In this document: positions 41,893-51,197 of the stretch, piece after piece
How the letters are laid out: every line of letters begins with the position of its first letter
Position numbering within the stretch: the first letter of the stretch is position 1
Assembly: GCA_947095585.1 (NCBI GenBank)
Contig: OX352763.1
Location: 102,217,908-102,281,907 of the forward strand
Reading direction: 5' to 3'
Source: Nephrocerus scutellatus
Lineage: Eukaryota; Arthropoda; Insecta; Diptera; Pipunculidae
DNA: 64,000 bases
Notes under the pieces: generated by a model
What the model was told of the DNA's origin: nothing
What the model saw: the letters and a program-made list of their open reading frames with translations, nothing else
Database searches by the model: none
Position numbers and translations under genes: made by a program

Positions 41893-42773
41893 AAATTAAA
41901 TCTAATAAAAATCCACTAAAATTCATTATTGACACTGGAGAAACAAACTCAATTATAAATCCAGGTCTCTGTAACCCTAAATGGAAAGTACCAACAAATA
42001 AAATTCAAATTAAAACAATACATTATAATAAAATAAATGTAACTGAAAGAGTATCAGTTCCTCTTTTTAAAGAATTTGGCATTTCTGAGCAAAAAATCGA
42101 CTTTTTGGTTTGCGCATTCCATGATAAATATGACGGTTTAATTGGCAATGACATACTGAAACGATTTAACGCTAAATTACATTATAAACAAAATCTATTA
42201 GAAATAAATGGCCAAACAATACAAATCTTGCTCCAAAATTCAAAACAGCATACTATACACTTATTAGTGAACCAACAAAAAGGTTTAGCCTATCTCAAGA
42301 CGAAGATGTTCTTGGAAGGTGAAGTTATTGCTGATGAAGGAATTTACAATGTTGAAAATCATAAGATTGAAGTTCAAACAAATGTAAAATGCTTAGGCCC
42401 TATTGAAATTAGACCTAATCAAATCGAACAAGTAACCACTGAAAACTTTTGTGTAATAGATGAACTTGAAAATATACCACTGATGAAACAATTAAGAACT
42501 CAACATTTAAACTTAGAAGAAAAACAAAAATTATCAAAAATAATAAATCGATACTCAGATATCTTTTATCAAGAAGGTACAAACCTTACTTTTACAAATG
42601 CAATAAAGCATGAAATTCGCACAATCGATAATGTACCATTAAAAGTAAAATCATATAGGTACCCATATATACATAAAGATGAAGTCAAACAACAGATTCA
42701 CGAACTCCTCGAAAATAAAATAATAAGGCCGAGTTATTCGCCTAATAGTCCTATTAATACCACAATATTCTAA
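41853..42773 (+). pseudogene. protease and start of RT, copy 2, open to the deletion junction
   Basis: The frame with FIIDTGETNS, DILKRFNAKL and RYSDIFYQEGTNLTF is open from the gag overlap to 42773. It ends NKIIRPSYSPNSPINTTIF, where INTTIF is already beyond the deletion junction. The catalytic part of reverse transcriptase is absent. Confidence 0.85.
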
Positions 42774-42804
42774 CATTTCCTATTCCACTATTATTATCGA
42801 ACCG

Positions 42805-43293
42805 ATGCCAAACAAAAATAATAAAGCTATACTACTTGATGAAAGCATTTTTATTATAGATGAAAATAGTAATGTGTATAATAGAAAAGTAAAGGATAAA
42901 TTAAAGAAAAACTTATATAAAAGAAATGATAATTGTACCTCAAACATTGTTAAATTTAAAGAAGCATATTGTCCAATGAAAAACTTTACGGGAAATAAAA
43001 TAAAAGAAATAATACCCGGAATTATTTTGACAAAAAATGTTGCAAATATAAATATTGAACATAATTGTAACAAATTGAAATTAAACATATCCGGAAGCAA
43101 ATTAATTAAATTTGAAAATTGTAATATAGTCATAAAAAATAACACATTTATTAATACATATTTTAAAATAAAAGATAGTGTTATTCTCCCATATTTTGTG
43201 TCAGAGATAAAAGAAAGCAGTAGATCCCACACCTCGTACTTTCCAAATAATATGAATAACTATGTAATCATAATTGTATATATTCAATCATAA
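42805..43293 (+). pseudogene. env-like region, copy 2, 3' end lost into LTR 3
   Basis: Starting MPNKNNKAILLDESIFIIDE, the frame is open through several Cys and N-glycosylation sites to about 43213, where it runs directly into LTR sequence (AAAGAA/AGCAGTAG). The env 3' end, the purine tract and the first six LTR bases have been deleted. The protein would therefore lack the hydrophobic tail present in copy 1. Confidence 0.65.
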
Positions 43294-43901
43294 TATTAAT
43301 ACACATTCCCAATATTACTCATACGCGCAGTCCTAATGGAAAATTCCATTCCTTATCTCTAATTCAGATCTAAGAAGTAAACATGTTTACATCTTCTAAA
43401 TTCAAGGACAACCAGATGTCCAATTGCGCATATATATTCTTATCTTGTTTACCAATTTCACAATATGATGAAATCATCTTGTTTACCATTTCGATACATT
43501 CTTATCTTGTTTACCATTTACACATCCTTATCTTGTTTACCAAATTCAAGACATGTTCTAACATGAATAATTATTATCACATTTTGCAATCTAAGAGATC
43601 AACATGTTTACTCCGTAAACACAACAACAAGATCAAAGTCCAACAGCTCAAAATAGTATTTAAGCAGCATGCAAATACACAGCAGTTACAGTTCCTATTC
43701 AGTCACAGTTCGAGTTCAGTATTCATTTAAAGTTCTAGTTCAATCCCACATTTTTCCAGTGCAGTTCAGTTAATTAAAATACAACAAGTATTATTACAAA
43801 TAAGTTAAGTTGTGAATAAAATATACTTTTGTAAAATTAACTTTTGAAATAATTTATTTCTTTTTAAAAATATATTATTTTCAAATAAAAATATAATTTA
43901 T
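43216..43901 (+). repeat. LTR 3, 5' truncated and diverged at its 3' part
   Basis: It begins AGCAGTAGATCCCACACCTC, lacking TGTTAT. The first 400 bp follow LTR 2, with an extra TTTACCATTTACACATCC piece near 43510, while the U5-like end (from about 43684) differs from LTR 1 and 2. The exact right end is uncertain. Confidence 0.75.
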
Positions 43902-44017
43902 AGCCTCATCCAAGAACCTACCCCACGACACGACGAGCTACGCAGTGGTAACCAGGCGTGCCAATCGGATGAGATTATCTCCACGAAAGGTCCAAGTTTC
44001 CGGACAAAAAGGGTAGT
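43902..44017 (+). pseudogene. possible pol C-terminal tail of an upstream gypsy element
   Basis: A short open segment (SSKNLPHDTTSYAVVTRRAN, RMRLSPRKVQVSGQKG) stops right before AAAAAGGGTAG, a purine tract, and the TGTTATACTG of a probable LTR. That order (pol end, tract, LTR) is standard, but the family of the peptide is not certain. Confidence 0.35.
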
Positions 44018-44548
44018 TGTTATACTGTTATACCCGCTCGACGAGGCTTGGAAGAGAGAGTGAGAGAGACCCTTCACCGTGATGATCATGGATTGAATTG
44101 AATGATTGTAATCGATAGACGAGCACATTACAACCTTGATTCTTTTCCAAGTGCGTACCGAGTTATGGCGCCTTGGTGGGCAGTAAGGCATTGTGCTGAA
44201 CTGCCACCTGAGGGTGACCTGATGCGATAAGGACTGCGCATTATATTTCAGCCTCTATTCACTTTATATTGTGATCATTACAGCATATGCCTCTTTATGG
44301 CTACAGAGTTGTTAAGTAAATTGTACACTTAAGAATTTTATAAAATTTTCGATTGATATCGAAAGGTGGCGAAAGGTAATAGGCTATAGTACACTTTCCA
44401 CCTGATATGTATGTAAACAAAGTGTAAACACAGAGTGTGCACACTAAGTGTGGAACTTAAAGAAAACATAAATGACGTATCAACATGTGTAATGTAATAT
44501 AGTTTGTAACGTGTGCGAGTTTTTATTAAAACTAAGAAACATTTTATT
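44018..44548 (+). repeat. probable LTR of the interrupted gypsy element
   Basis: It starts TGTTATACTGTTATACCC and ends AACATTTTATT directly before TGGCGCC (44549-44555), a primer-site start. No second copy is in the window, so the call rests on its neighbours. Confidence 0.5.
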
Positions 44549-44556
44549 TGGCGCCG

Positions 44557-44669
44557 ATGATTAAAATTTTAAAGAAAACTTTGAAGTTTTTTGGAACAAT
44601 AGAGGTCTATGTACCGGGCGATGACATAGAGTCGTACATGGAAAGACTGGAGCGTCTGTTCCGTATTAA
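44557..44669 (+). pseudogene. gypsy gag, piece A, ends at the piggyBac insertion
   Basis: From the ATG at 44557 the frame reads KKTLKFFGTIEVYVPGDDIE and SYMERLERLFRIN, the start of a gypsy Gag. The TTAA at 44666-44669 is the insertion point. Removing the piggyBac joins this frame directly to NKTTDDEKKDYFLTLIGA at 47050. Confidence 0.85.
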
Positions 44670-47049
44670 CCCAGATATGCCTGACGTCCTACATGTAGGT
44701 CGGTCAGAACAAGTTCAAACATGAAAACACCTGTTGGCACGTGCTGCTTGTTTTTTATTTTGTTGCTATGAGAACGAGTCGTTCTATACTACAGGACGCG
44801 ATTTTAGTGCATTTAGTGAAAAAAAGTTAGATATAACATGCTTTGTGTTTTACAAATTTTCAAAATGTCAGAATACGGTATTGGCTTCGCAAGGTACGTA
44901 TTTATTTTTATAGAAAACTTAGTTTTACAAATTTTAAAAAGTATGCTTTGAAGTTATAAATTATTACTCTTTCGATAGTAATAAACAAATTATTTCTTGG
45001 AATTACTTTTCACTGTATTTATGGTGCATAATGCAAGGTGTACTATATGTAGGACGTCAGGCAAATAAACGTCTATGAAATCTTGTCTTTCAGGGGTTTT
45101 TCATTGAATGAAGCTCTTAGTTTTCTTGAAGATGATGAAGATTTTGCAAGAAAGGTGGACGACATTACAATATTTCCACCGAAAAATGCCTGTGCGGAGT
45201 TAACAGATGAAGATTCCGGTGGTGAGGAATTGGTTTCCATCAGTAACTTACCAGGATCTCAGTTACAAGCTCCTGCCGAAATAACTTGCAACGATTGTAT
45301 TCATGATGAATATTCGTCTTATTCGTACTTCAACACAGTCTTCTAAAAAGCCACAAAAGAAGAAAAAGATTTACCATTGGGTAAAGGAAGGCTTACCAGC
45401 AATGGATTCCACCTGTTCTCATTTTGAAAACTCTGAAGAGTTCAACCCATTACAATCTCCTTTGGAGCTCTTTTATAGATTTTTTGATGGCGAGCTTTTT
45501 GAACTTATTCTTAGCGAAAGCAATAAATATATATCCCAAAAAAACAGGCAACGAAACATAGAATTATGCGAACTCAAAGCATTTGTTGGAGTTTTAGTTC
45601 TAAGTGGATACATTCAGGTGCCACAAAGAAGAATTTATTGGGAACGAAAGAAGGATGGTCATAATGCTTTGGTCGCAGAGGCCATTACATTTGAATATAT
45701 ATTTTCCAATATTCACTTATCTGACAACGAAAACCTGGACCAAGCCGACAAATTTTCCAAAGTAAGGCCTTTGTTTAAATACCTCAACAAAAAATTTTTA
45801 GAAAACGCTCCAATGGAAGAAAACCATTCTGTGGATGAAGCGATGGTGCCTTATTTCGGGCGCCATGGCTGTAAACAATTTATACACGGCAAGCCCATTA
45901 GATATGGCTACAAATTATGGGTTGGTACAACAAGGTTGGGATATGTAAACTGGTTTGAACCTTACCAAGGTGCATCCACCAATATTAGCACCACATATGC
46001 GGAATACGGAGTTGGTGCTGGAGTGGTTCTTGAGTATGCAGATGCTTTGAGAAAAAAATGGCCAAAAAGCAAGTTTCATCTGTTTTTCGACAATTTCTTC
46101 ACATCAGTGGAACTAATAGAACTACTAGCCCAAAAAAACTTCTTCGCTACTGGTACCATTCGTGAAAACCGAATAGCGCAGAACCCATTGGTCGATTCAA
46201 AGTCGTTCAAGAGGGAGAAAAGAGGTTCTTACGACTTTAGAAAAATCCAGGGCCAAAACACAATCGCCGTAAAATGGAACGATAATAATATCGTATCTCT
46301 CTGCTCAAGCTTTGCAGGGATAGCACCAATTCATTCAGTGAAGCGCTATTCCCAAAAAGAAAAAAAGAACATACAGGTACGGTTCTATTGAGATATGTTA
46401 GTAATATAAACCAATTTTTGACTTTAGGTAGAGCAGCCGCATCTAGTGCATTTATACAATGCCAACATGGGAGGTGTAGATAGATGCGATCAGAACGTCA
46501 GCCTTTACCGAACTTCAATACGTGGAAAAAAGTGGTACTGTTCGCTTATCACTCATTGCATTGATCTTTCCATTCACAACGCTTGGCAATTACATCGAAT
46601 CCATGGAGGCGACTTAGACCAACTAAGTTTTAGAAGGAAAATCGCATTAGGAATGTTGATGCAGAATAAGAAATCGCCTTCTTATGCACGTGGACGTCCA
46701 TCAGCTTCCGATGGAGCAAATATACGCTACGACCGCTTTGATCATAATATAACACCACAAGACAAACAAACAAGATGTGCTTTTTGCCATACAAAAACAA
46801 CAACAAGATGTTCTAAGTGCGATGTCGGAGTTCACGTGAAATGCTTCGTAGATTTCCATAAGAAATAAAATTGTTCTGTCATCGTACCATATATGCCTAA
46901 CGTCCTATATATAGGACGGCCGCCATCTTGGAAATATATGTATGAAATTTTTAAAAATGTGTTAAAACTGTTTTATTTTCACCATTTTATTACGAATATG
47001 AAAAAAAAAATTATTTTTATAGTTTCAGAAAAGTTTAGGCATATCTGGG
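44670..47049 (+). mobile_element. piggyBac transposon, complete ends, TTAA duplication
   Basis: CCCAGATATGCCT (44670-44682) and AGGCATATCTGGG (47037-47049) are perfect 13-bp inverted ends, each bordered by TTAA (44666-44669, 47050-47053). Subterminal palindromic motifs CCTGACGTCCTACATGTAGG, CTATATGTAGGACGTCAGG and GCCTAACGTCCTATATATAG occur at about 44682, 45042 and 46891. The 2380-bp element carries one transposase gene. Confidence 0.95.
44865..46868 (+). CDS. piggyBac transposase (PGBD3-like), three exons, one frameshift
   Basis: Exon 1 (44865-44893) encodes MSEYGIGFA and ends AAG|GTACGT. Exon 2 starts after CTTTCAG at 45094 (GFSLNEALSFLEDDEDFARK). A 51-nt intron (46377-46427; CAG|GTACGG ... 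TTTAG|GTAG) leads to exon 3 (VEQPHLVHLYNANMGGVDRC) ending at 46868. The three catalytic aspartates are present in SVDEAMVPYFG, LFFDNFFTS and GGVDRCDQ. The C-terminus has a cysteine-rich finger (CAFCHTKTTTRCSKC). The only visible damage is a one-base shift near 45303-45345, between ...YFNT and SSKKPQKKKK, unless a short intron was missed there. It lies inside a clean TIR-bounded element, so it is young and nearly functional. The open frame beginning at 45083 uses a non-ATG start and is superseded by exon 1. Confidence 0.85.
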
Positions 47050-47340
47050 TTAACAAAACTACAGACGACGAAAAAAAAGATTATTTTTTAACTCTAATCG
47101 GTGCAACGCATTTAGCAAACTTAAAGCCTTAGTGCTTCCGTCAACAGTAAGCGAATTGTCGTATGCCCAGTTAAAACTACAGTTAACGGACCACTACAAA
47201 CCAAAGCGAAAAATAATAGCGGAGCGTTTTAAATTTTACAAAAGAAACCAGCATGAAAGTGAATCTATTAACGATTACATAATGGAACTGAAAATGTTGG
47301 CTAGTTCATGTGAGTTCGAAAAATTAAACATTACATTAAC
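47050..47340 (+). pseudogene. gypsy gag, piece B
   Basis: NKTTDDEKKDYFLTLIGA continues piece A. A one-base shift near 47108 leads to KLKALVLPSTVSELSYAQ, then LKLQLTDHYKPKRKIIAERF, FKFYKRNQHESESINDYIME and LKMLASSCEFEKL. This is the Gag capsid/retrotrans_gag region. It ends at ACGGCC (47341-47344), the insertion site of the Myb element. Confidence 0.85.
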
Positions 47341-47832
47341 GGCCATATTATTCACTCGGTTAAAAAACGTGGTTTAAACACTTTTAAACCAAAAAAATAA
47401 ACCAAAATAAACCAACCGATTTTAAACCAGAAAATTTTAAACCATGTCCATATTATTCACTACTTTTCTGGTTTAAATCTGTTTGGTTTATTTTGGTTTA
47501 TTTCGCCATTGGTTTATTTTCTTAACCAGTTAGACGGCCATGAAATGTCAGATTTGCTCGATTTGACAACTATTTGACAGCCATTTGAAATTTCACGTTA
47601 GGTTTTTTCCTTAGTAATCTAAAACAAAAAACTGTGGAAATTCTTTTTTCGAAAATACTTTCGTTTTATAGTGAAATAAACAGAAAATTGTCGAGGTAAA
47701 CGCAATTGCAGCAATAGAAATATTAAAAAAAAATTATTATTTCATCATTTGAGGAAGTTAAGGTAGAAAGTTTTGTTTTGTGCATTTTTATTTAATAAAT
47801 TTGTATTTATTGTCTCTAAATCAGAAAGAGAT

Positions 47833-49128
47833 ATGGAGGACGGTAATTTTCTTAATGAATTGATGAAACCAGCAAAACATTTACGCTCCAAGCGGTTCTC
47901 ACAAATAGAAACCGATTTGTTGTGTCGTTTGGTGTTGTCGAGTGATATCTGCAGCATGGTAACCAATAAAACAAACATCCATGATCGTTTGGCGGGCTGG
48001 AACGATATCGCCCAAGTATTCAATGCTTCGCCCGGGGTCCAGCAACGAGACGCAAGTGCCTTAAAAGAGCGGACAAACAACATCAAAAAAGATTTAAAAA
48101 AGTTAGCACAGCACACAATGGCTTGCACAATGGCCACTGGAGGGGGGCTGCTGCCTCCGGCAAAGCCTCCGAAAGTGTCATTTGATCTTTCGGAGGCCGT
48201 GAAAGAATTTGCGGCATCGCTTCAGGTGAAGCTGGCTGGGCTTCGGCCAACAGACAGCGATGCTCCAGTTTTAAAGCTTGGGCAAACTGAAAGCGATGAT
48301 CTGGTTTTAAAGCTTGGGCAAACTGAGAGCGATGCCCCGGTTTTAAAGCTTGGACAAACTGACAGCGATGCCCCAGTTTTAAAGCTTGGACAAACTGACA
48401 GCGATGCCCCGGTTTCGACGGAGGAGACAGCACGGTCGCCAAACGTGGATAAAGAACAAATGGCAACATCATCGCCTTGGAGTGCGATTCCATCAAGTAC
48501 GCCAGTGGCATCGAATTCGCAGGTTGAAATTGCAATGCAAACGACTGTCAGTCGAACAGTAGATAGACCATCAAAGCAATACTTTGCCACCCAAAAACAG
48601 CGGAAACGAAAAATTAATAGGCAAGTCTCGCAGCAGTCCGGCAGCTCGAATTCGTCTGAAGTGCCTCGTGACAACTACTACGAAGCGAAATCTAAGTTAG
48701 TGGCTGACGAGAATCGTCGCCGTAACGAATGGCACTCCCTCTGCGCAGACATAAAAAAGGAGGAATTGGCGATCAAACGGGAAGAGTTGGCGATTAAAAG
48801 AAAACAATCCCAATTGTGGGATGTAGCACTGACCACATTACAGCAGAACTCAGTATTTATACAAATAATCAATTTTGTTGTTAACTGGTTTTTTACTTTT
48901 TGTTTCTTACAGGCATCAATCGGAGATATTGCGAACCTTGTTAGTTCACTGCGATCGACCGAAAATCCAGTGGATTACTCCCTATCCTATGCAGACCAAA
49001 TTCGAAAAAATCGGCAAAAAGATGGAGGTTCTGCGAATACTGAAACCTCAGTAGATATGGCCGACACTATTATCGAGTACGTGGAAAATGAAGATGATGA
49101 TCTGAATTATATAAAAATTATAAAGTAA
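47833..49128 (+). CDS. Myb/SANT-like (zeste-type) DNA-binding protein of the element
   Basis: The ATG at 47833 gives MEDGNFLNELMKPAKHLRSK. Residues about 21-95 form a Myb/SANT-like domain (RFSQIETDLLCRLVLSSDI, WNDIAQVFNASPG, ALKERTNNIKKDLKKLA) with the tryptophan and the K-x-x-x-N-x-K helix of zeste/Myb_DNA-bind_5 proteins. Residues 140-194 are five copies of a 12-residue unit (TDSDAPVLKLGQ and variants). A basic stretch KQRKRKINRQ lies near 255-265 and a charged coiled coil (KKEELAIKREELAIKRK) near 315-335. A 60-nt in-frame intron (48853-48912, GTATTT...TTACAG) is likely. Spliced length is about 411 residues. Such proteins are Harbinger partners that bind element ends and bring the transposase to the nucleus; that role is inferred. 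Confidence 0.75.
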   Translation: MEDGNFLNELMKPAKHLRSKRFSQIETDLLCRLVLSSDICSMVTNKTNIHDRLAGWNDIAQVFNASPGVQQRDASALKERTNNIKKDLKKLAQHTMACTMATGGGLLPPAKPPKVSFDLSEAVKEFAASLQVKLAGLRPTDSDAPVLKLGQTESDDLVLKLGQTESDAPVLKLGQTDSDAPVLKLGQTDSDAPVSTEETARSPNVDKEQMATSSPWSAIPSSTPVASNSQVEIAMQTTVSRTVDRPSKQYFATQKQRKRKINRQVSQQSGSSNSSEVPRDNYYEAKSKLVADENRRRNEWHSLCADIKKEELAIKREELAIKRKQSQLWDVALTTLQQNSVFIQIINFVVNWFFTFCFLQASIGDIANLVSSLRSTENPVDYSLSYADQIRKNRQKDGGSANTETSVDMADTIIEYVENEDDDLNYIKIIK

Positions 49129-49144
49129 AGAGTGATATATTTTT

Positions 49145-49345
49145 TCTTTTCATTGTGTCCATGCACAGCAAAAGTGCACTAAAATGGCAAAATAAAACGA
49201 TGAACTTACCTTCAATAAAATAAATTTAATTTGACAAAATTCACAGATTTTTTTTCTATTCTGTCAATGCACAGCAAAACGGCACTAAAATGATGAATAT
49301 ACATTCAAAAAAAAAAGTTTAATTTGAAAAAACTGTTTTTCACAA
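49145..49345. repeat. imperfect direct repeat downstream of the Myb gene
   Basis: TGTCCATGCACAGCAAAAGTGCACTAAAATG-like sequence at about 49156 recurs as TGTCAATGCACAGCAAAACG at about 49264, each followed by TTCAA(T/A)AAA and TTTAATTTGA. Period about 108 bp. Confidence 0.6.
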
Positions 49346-49370
49346 CACAACTGCTTGGATTGAAAAATGA

Positions 49371-50219
49371 GTGAATAATATGAAAACATGAATTAAACCA
49401 ACGAAAATGTCAATAAACCGGCCGTCGGAGTGTGGTTTAAAATCGGCGTGGTTTATCATGGTTTATCGGCCAATTGGTTAAAAAATTTTGGTTTAAATTT
49501 TTAAACCAAGTGAATAATATGAAAACATGAATTAAACCAACGAAAATGTCAATAAACCGGCCGTCGGAGTGTGGTTTAAAATCGGCGTGGTTTATCATGG
49601 TTTATCGGCCAATTGGTTAAAAAATTTTGGTTTAAATTTTTAAACCAAGTGAATAATATGAAAACATGAATTAAACCAACGAAAATGTCAATAAACCGGC
49701 CGTCGGAGTGTGGTTTAAAATCGGCGTGGTTTATCATGGTTTATCGGCCAATTGGTTAAAAAATTTTGGTTTAAATTTTTAAACCAAGTGAATAATATGA
49801 AAACATGAATTAAACCAACGAAAATGTCAATAAACCGGCCGTCGGAGTGTGGTTTAAAATCGGCGTGGTTTATCATGGTTTATCGGCCAATTGGTTAAAA
49901 AATTTTGGTTTAAATTTTTAAACCAAGTGAATAATATGAAAACATGAATTAAACCAACGAAAATGTCAATAAACCGGCCGTCGGAGTGTGGTTTAAAATC
50001 GGCGTGGTTTATCATGGTTTATCGGCCAATTGGTTAAAAAATTTTGGTTTAAATTTTTAAACCAAGTGAATAATATGAAAACATGAATTAAACCAACGAA
50101 AATGTCAATAAACCGGCCGTCGGAGTGTGGTTTAAAATCGGCGTGGTTTATCATGGTTTATCGGCCAATTGGTTAAAAAATTTTGGTTTAAATTTTTAAA
50201 CCAAGTGAATAATATGAAA
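49371..50219. repeat. six perfect 139-bp tandem repeats plus a partial copy
   Basis: GTGAATAATATGAAAACATG starts at 49371, 49510, 49649, 49788, 49927 and 50066, and a partial unit at 50205. By eye the units are identical. Each contains AAACCAAGTGAATAATAT across its junction, a one-mismatch copy of the element's own terminus AAACCGAGTGAATAATAT, and about seven GGTTTA/TAAACC motifs. Confidence 0.95.
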
Positions 50220-50299
50220 TTTCAGAAAAAATTTGGTTTAAAATTATTTAAACCATGGTTTAAAATAAACCAAATTTAAACCGAGTGAATAATATGGCC

Positions 50300-50756
50300 G
50301 TAAGAGATCGCCTAGTAATGGGTTTGGCTGATCCGGCTATTCAAAATAAATTGTTGGACGAAGACGCCAGCTTAACATTGGATATAGCGCTTTCAAAGGC
50401 AGCGAGAGATGCAGAGACAAAAAGAATTAAGCCTGAGAAAACGGATGACATTTATTTTGTTCGTTCCCATTATCGATCAAAGTCGCGATCAAGAGACTAT
50501 AATAGTCGACAACGAAGCGGCAGTAGACATCGAGAAAAAAAATCAAACATTAGCTGTTACATATGCGTATTGCCAGATATTGCACCCAGAAGAGAAACAA
50601 GACATTTAATTCGGCAAATCGTTACAACAAAATCTATCAATTGGACGACACCATGGTATCAACATTAAATAATTTTACTATAGACAACATTACAGAAAAA
50701 TCATCTCAAAATATATCAAACTTAGTTATTATTAACAGTTTTAAAAATATTTGATC
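50300..50756 (+). pseudogene. gypsy gag, piece C, nucleocapsid end
   Basis: VRDRLVMGLADPAIQNKLLD and DASLTLDIALSKAARDAETK resume the gag directly. An Arg/Ser-rich stretch (SHYRSKSRSRDYNSRQRSGS) precedes one CCHC-type knuckle starting CYIC, whose second half (IAP.CRNKTFNSANRYNKI) is in another frame, so one base is missing or added near 50568. The tail STLNNFTIDNITEKS leads toward protease. Confidence 0.8.
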
Positions 50757-50769
50757 CAGAAATTGTCCA

Positions 50770-51144
50770 TTGAAAGTCAAATTATTGGTTAATAGTAGAT
50801 TGCTGTCTATGGAAGTGTATACAGGTGCTTCGATTTCTGTAATTGGATATACAGACTATATGGACAAATTTCCAAATTCTCAAATCAAAAGCGTGAATTA
50901 TCAAATTAATGTTGTTACCCACCAGGTAGAGGTAGTTGGAGTGTTGGATGTTCCGGTTTGTAAGCCCAACGATGACAAAAACGTATACCAGCTTGAATTG
51001 TATGTCATAAAAAGTAAAAAGTGTTTTTTACCGTTGATGGGCCGTTCTTGGCTAAACGTGGTGTATCTTCCATTTTCTTTTTTTCGTGATCAGGAAACAC
51101 AATACTATTTTCAATTTAATTGCGCGGGTTTCGAATTTTCTTAA
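50770..51144 (+). pseudogene. gypsy protease with mutated active site
   Basis: KVKLLVNSRLLSMEVYTGAS is the retropepsin active-site region, where the family has D-T-G-A-S; here the catalytic Asp is replaced by Tyr (VYTGAS). The flap (VVGVLDVPV) and the C-terminal LPLMGRSWLNVV block are kept. RT, RNase H and integrase do not follow, since hAT sequence begins near 51198. Confidence 0.8.
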
Positions 51145-51197
51145 AAATTTACTCTCCGACGCCAAATTAAAAAACGATTCTTAGAACTCAGAGCTCT

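Larger units (their letters stand above)
35234..43901 (+). mobile_element. errantivirus-like Ty3/gypsy element as tandem dimer, LTR-int-LTR-int-LTR
   Basis: Three LTRs (35234-36009, 39336-40109, about 43216-43901) separate two internal regions that are nearly identical (36010-39335 and 40110-43215). Each internal region has a primer-binding site, a leader, gag, protease and the beginning of reverse transcriptase, then jumps to an env-like tail. The RT catalytic part, RNase H and integrase are deleted in both, so the deletion preceded the duplication. Neither copy can transpose on its own. Confidence 0.9.
47345..50295 (+). mobile_element. 2.95-kb element encoding only a Myb/SANT-like protein
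   Basis: The ends are a perfect 17-bp inverted repeat, ATATTATTCACTCGGTT (47345-47361 and 50279-50295). GGCC flanks both sides (47341-47344, 50296-50299) and could be a 4-bp target duplication; because GGCC is palindromic, a longer TIR without duplication is also possible. Removing the element restores the gag frame (LTA|VRDRLVMGLADP). No transposase is encoded. Both ends are crowded with GGTTTA/TAAACC motifs. The Myb-type protein suggests the PIF/Harbinger group, but the 4-bp flank does not fit its usual 3 bp. Confidence 0.85.

Noticed and set aside
35230..43910. 4-bp target duplication of the errantivirus-like dimer (ATAG)
   Set aside because: The repeats are offset by one base relative to the LTR edges and LTR 3 is truncated and diverged.
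48083..48674. Two 150-codon minus-strand frames with repeats
   Set aside because: They are antisense of the 36-bp repeats in the Myb protein gene, which has domain support on the plus strand.
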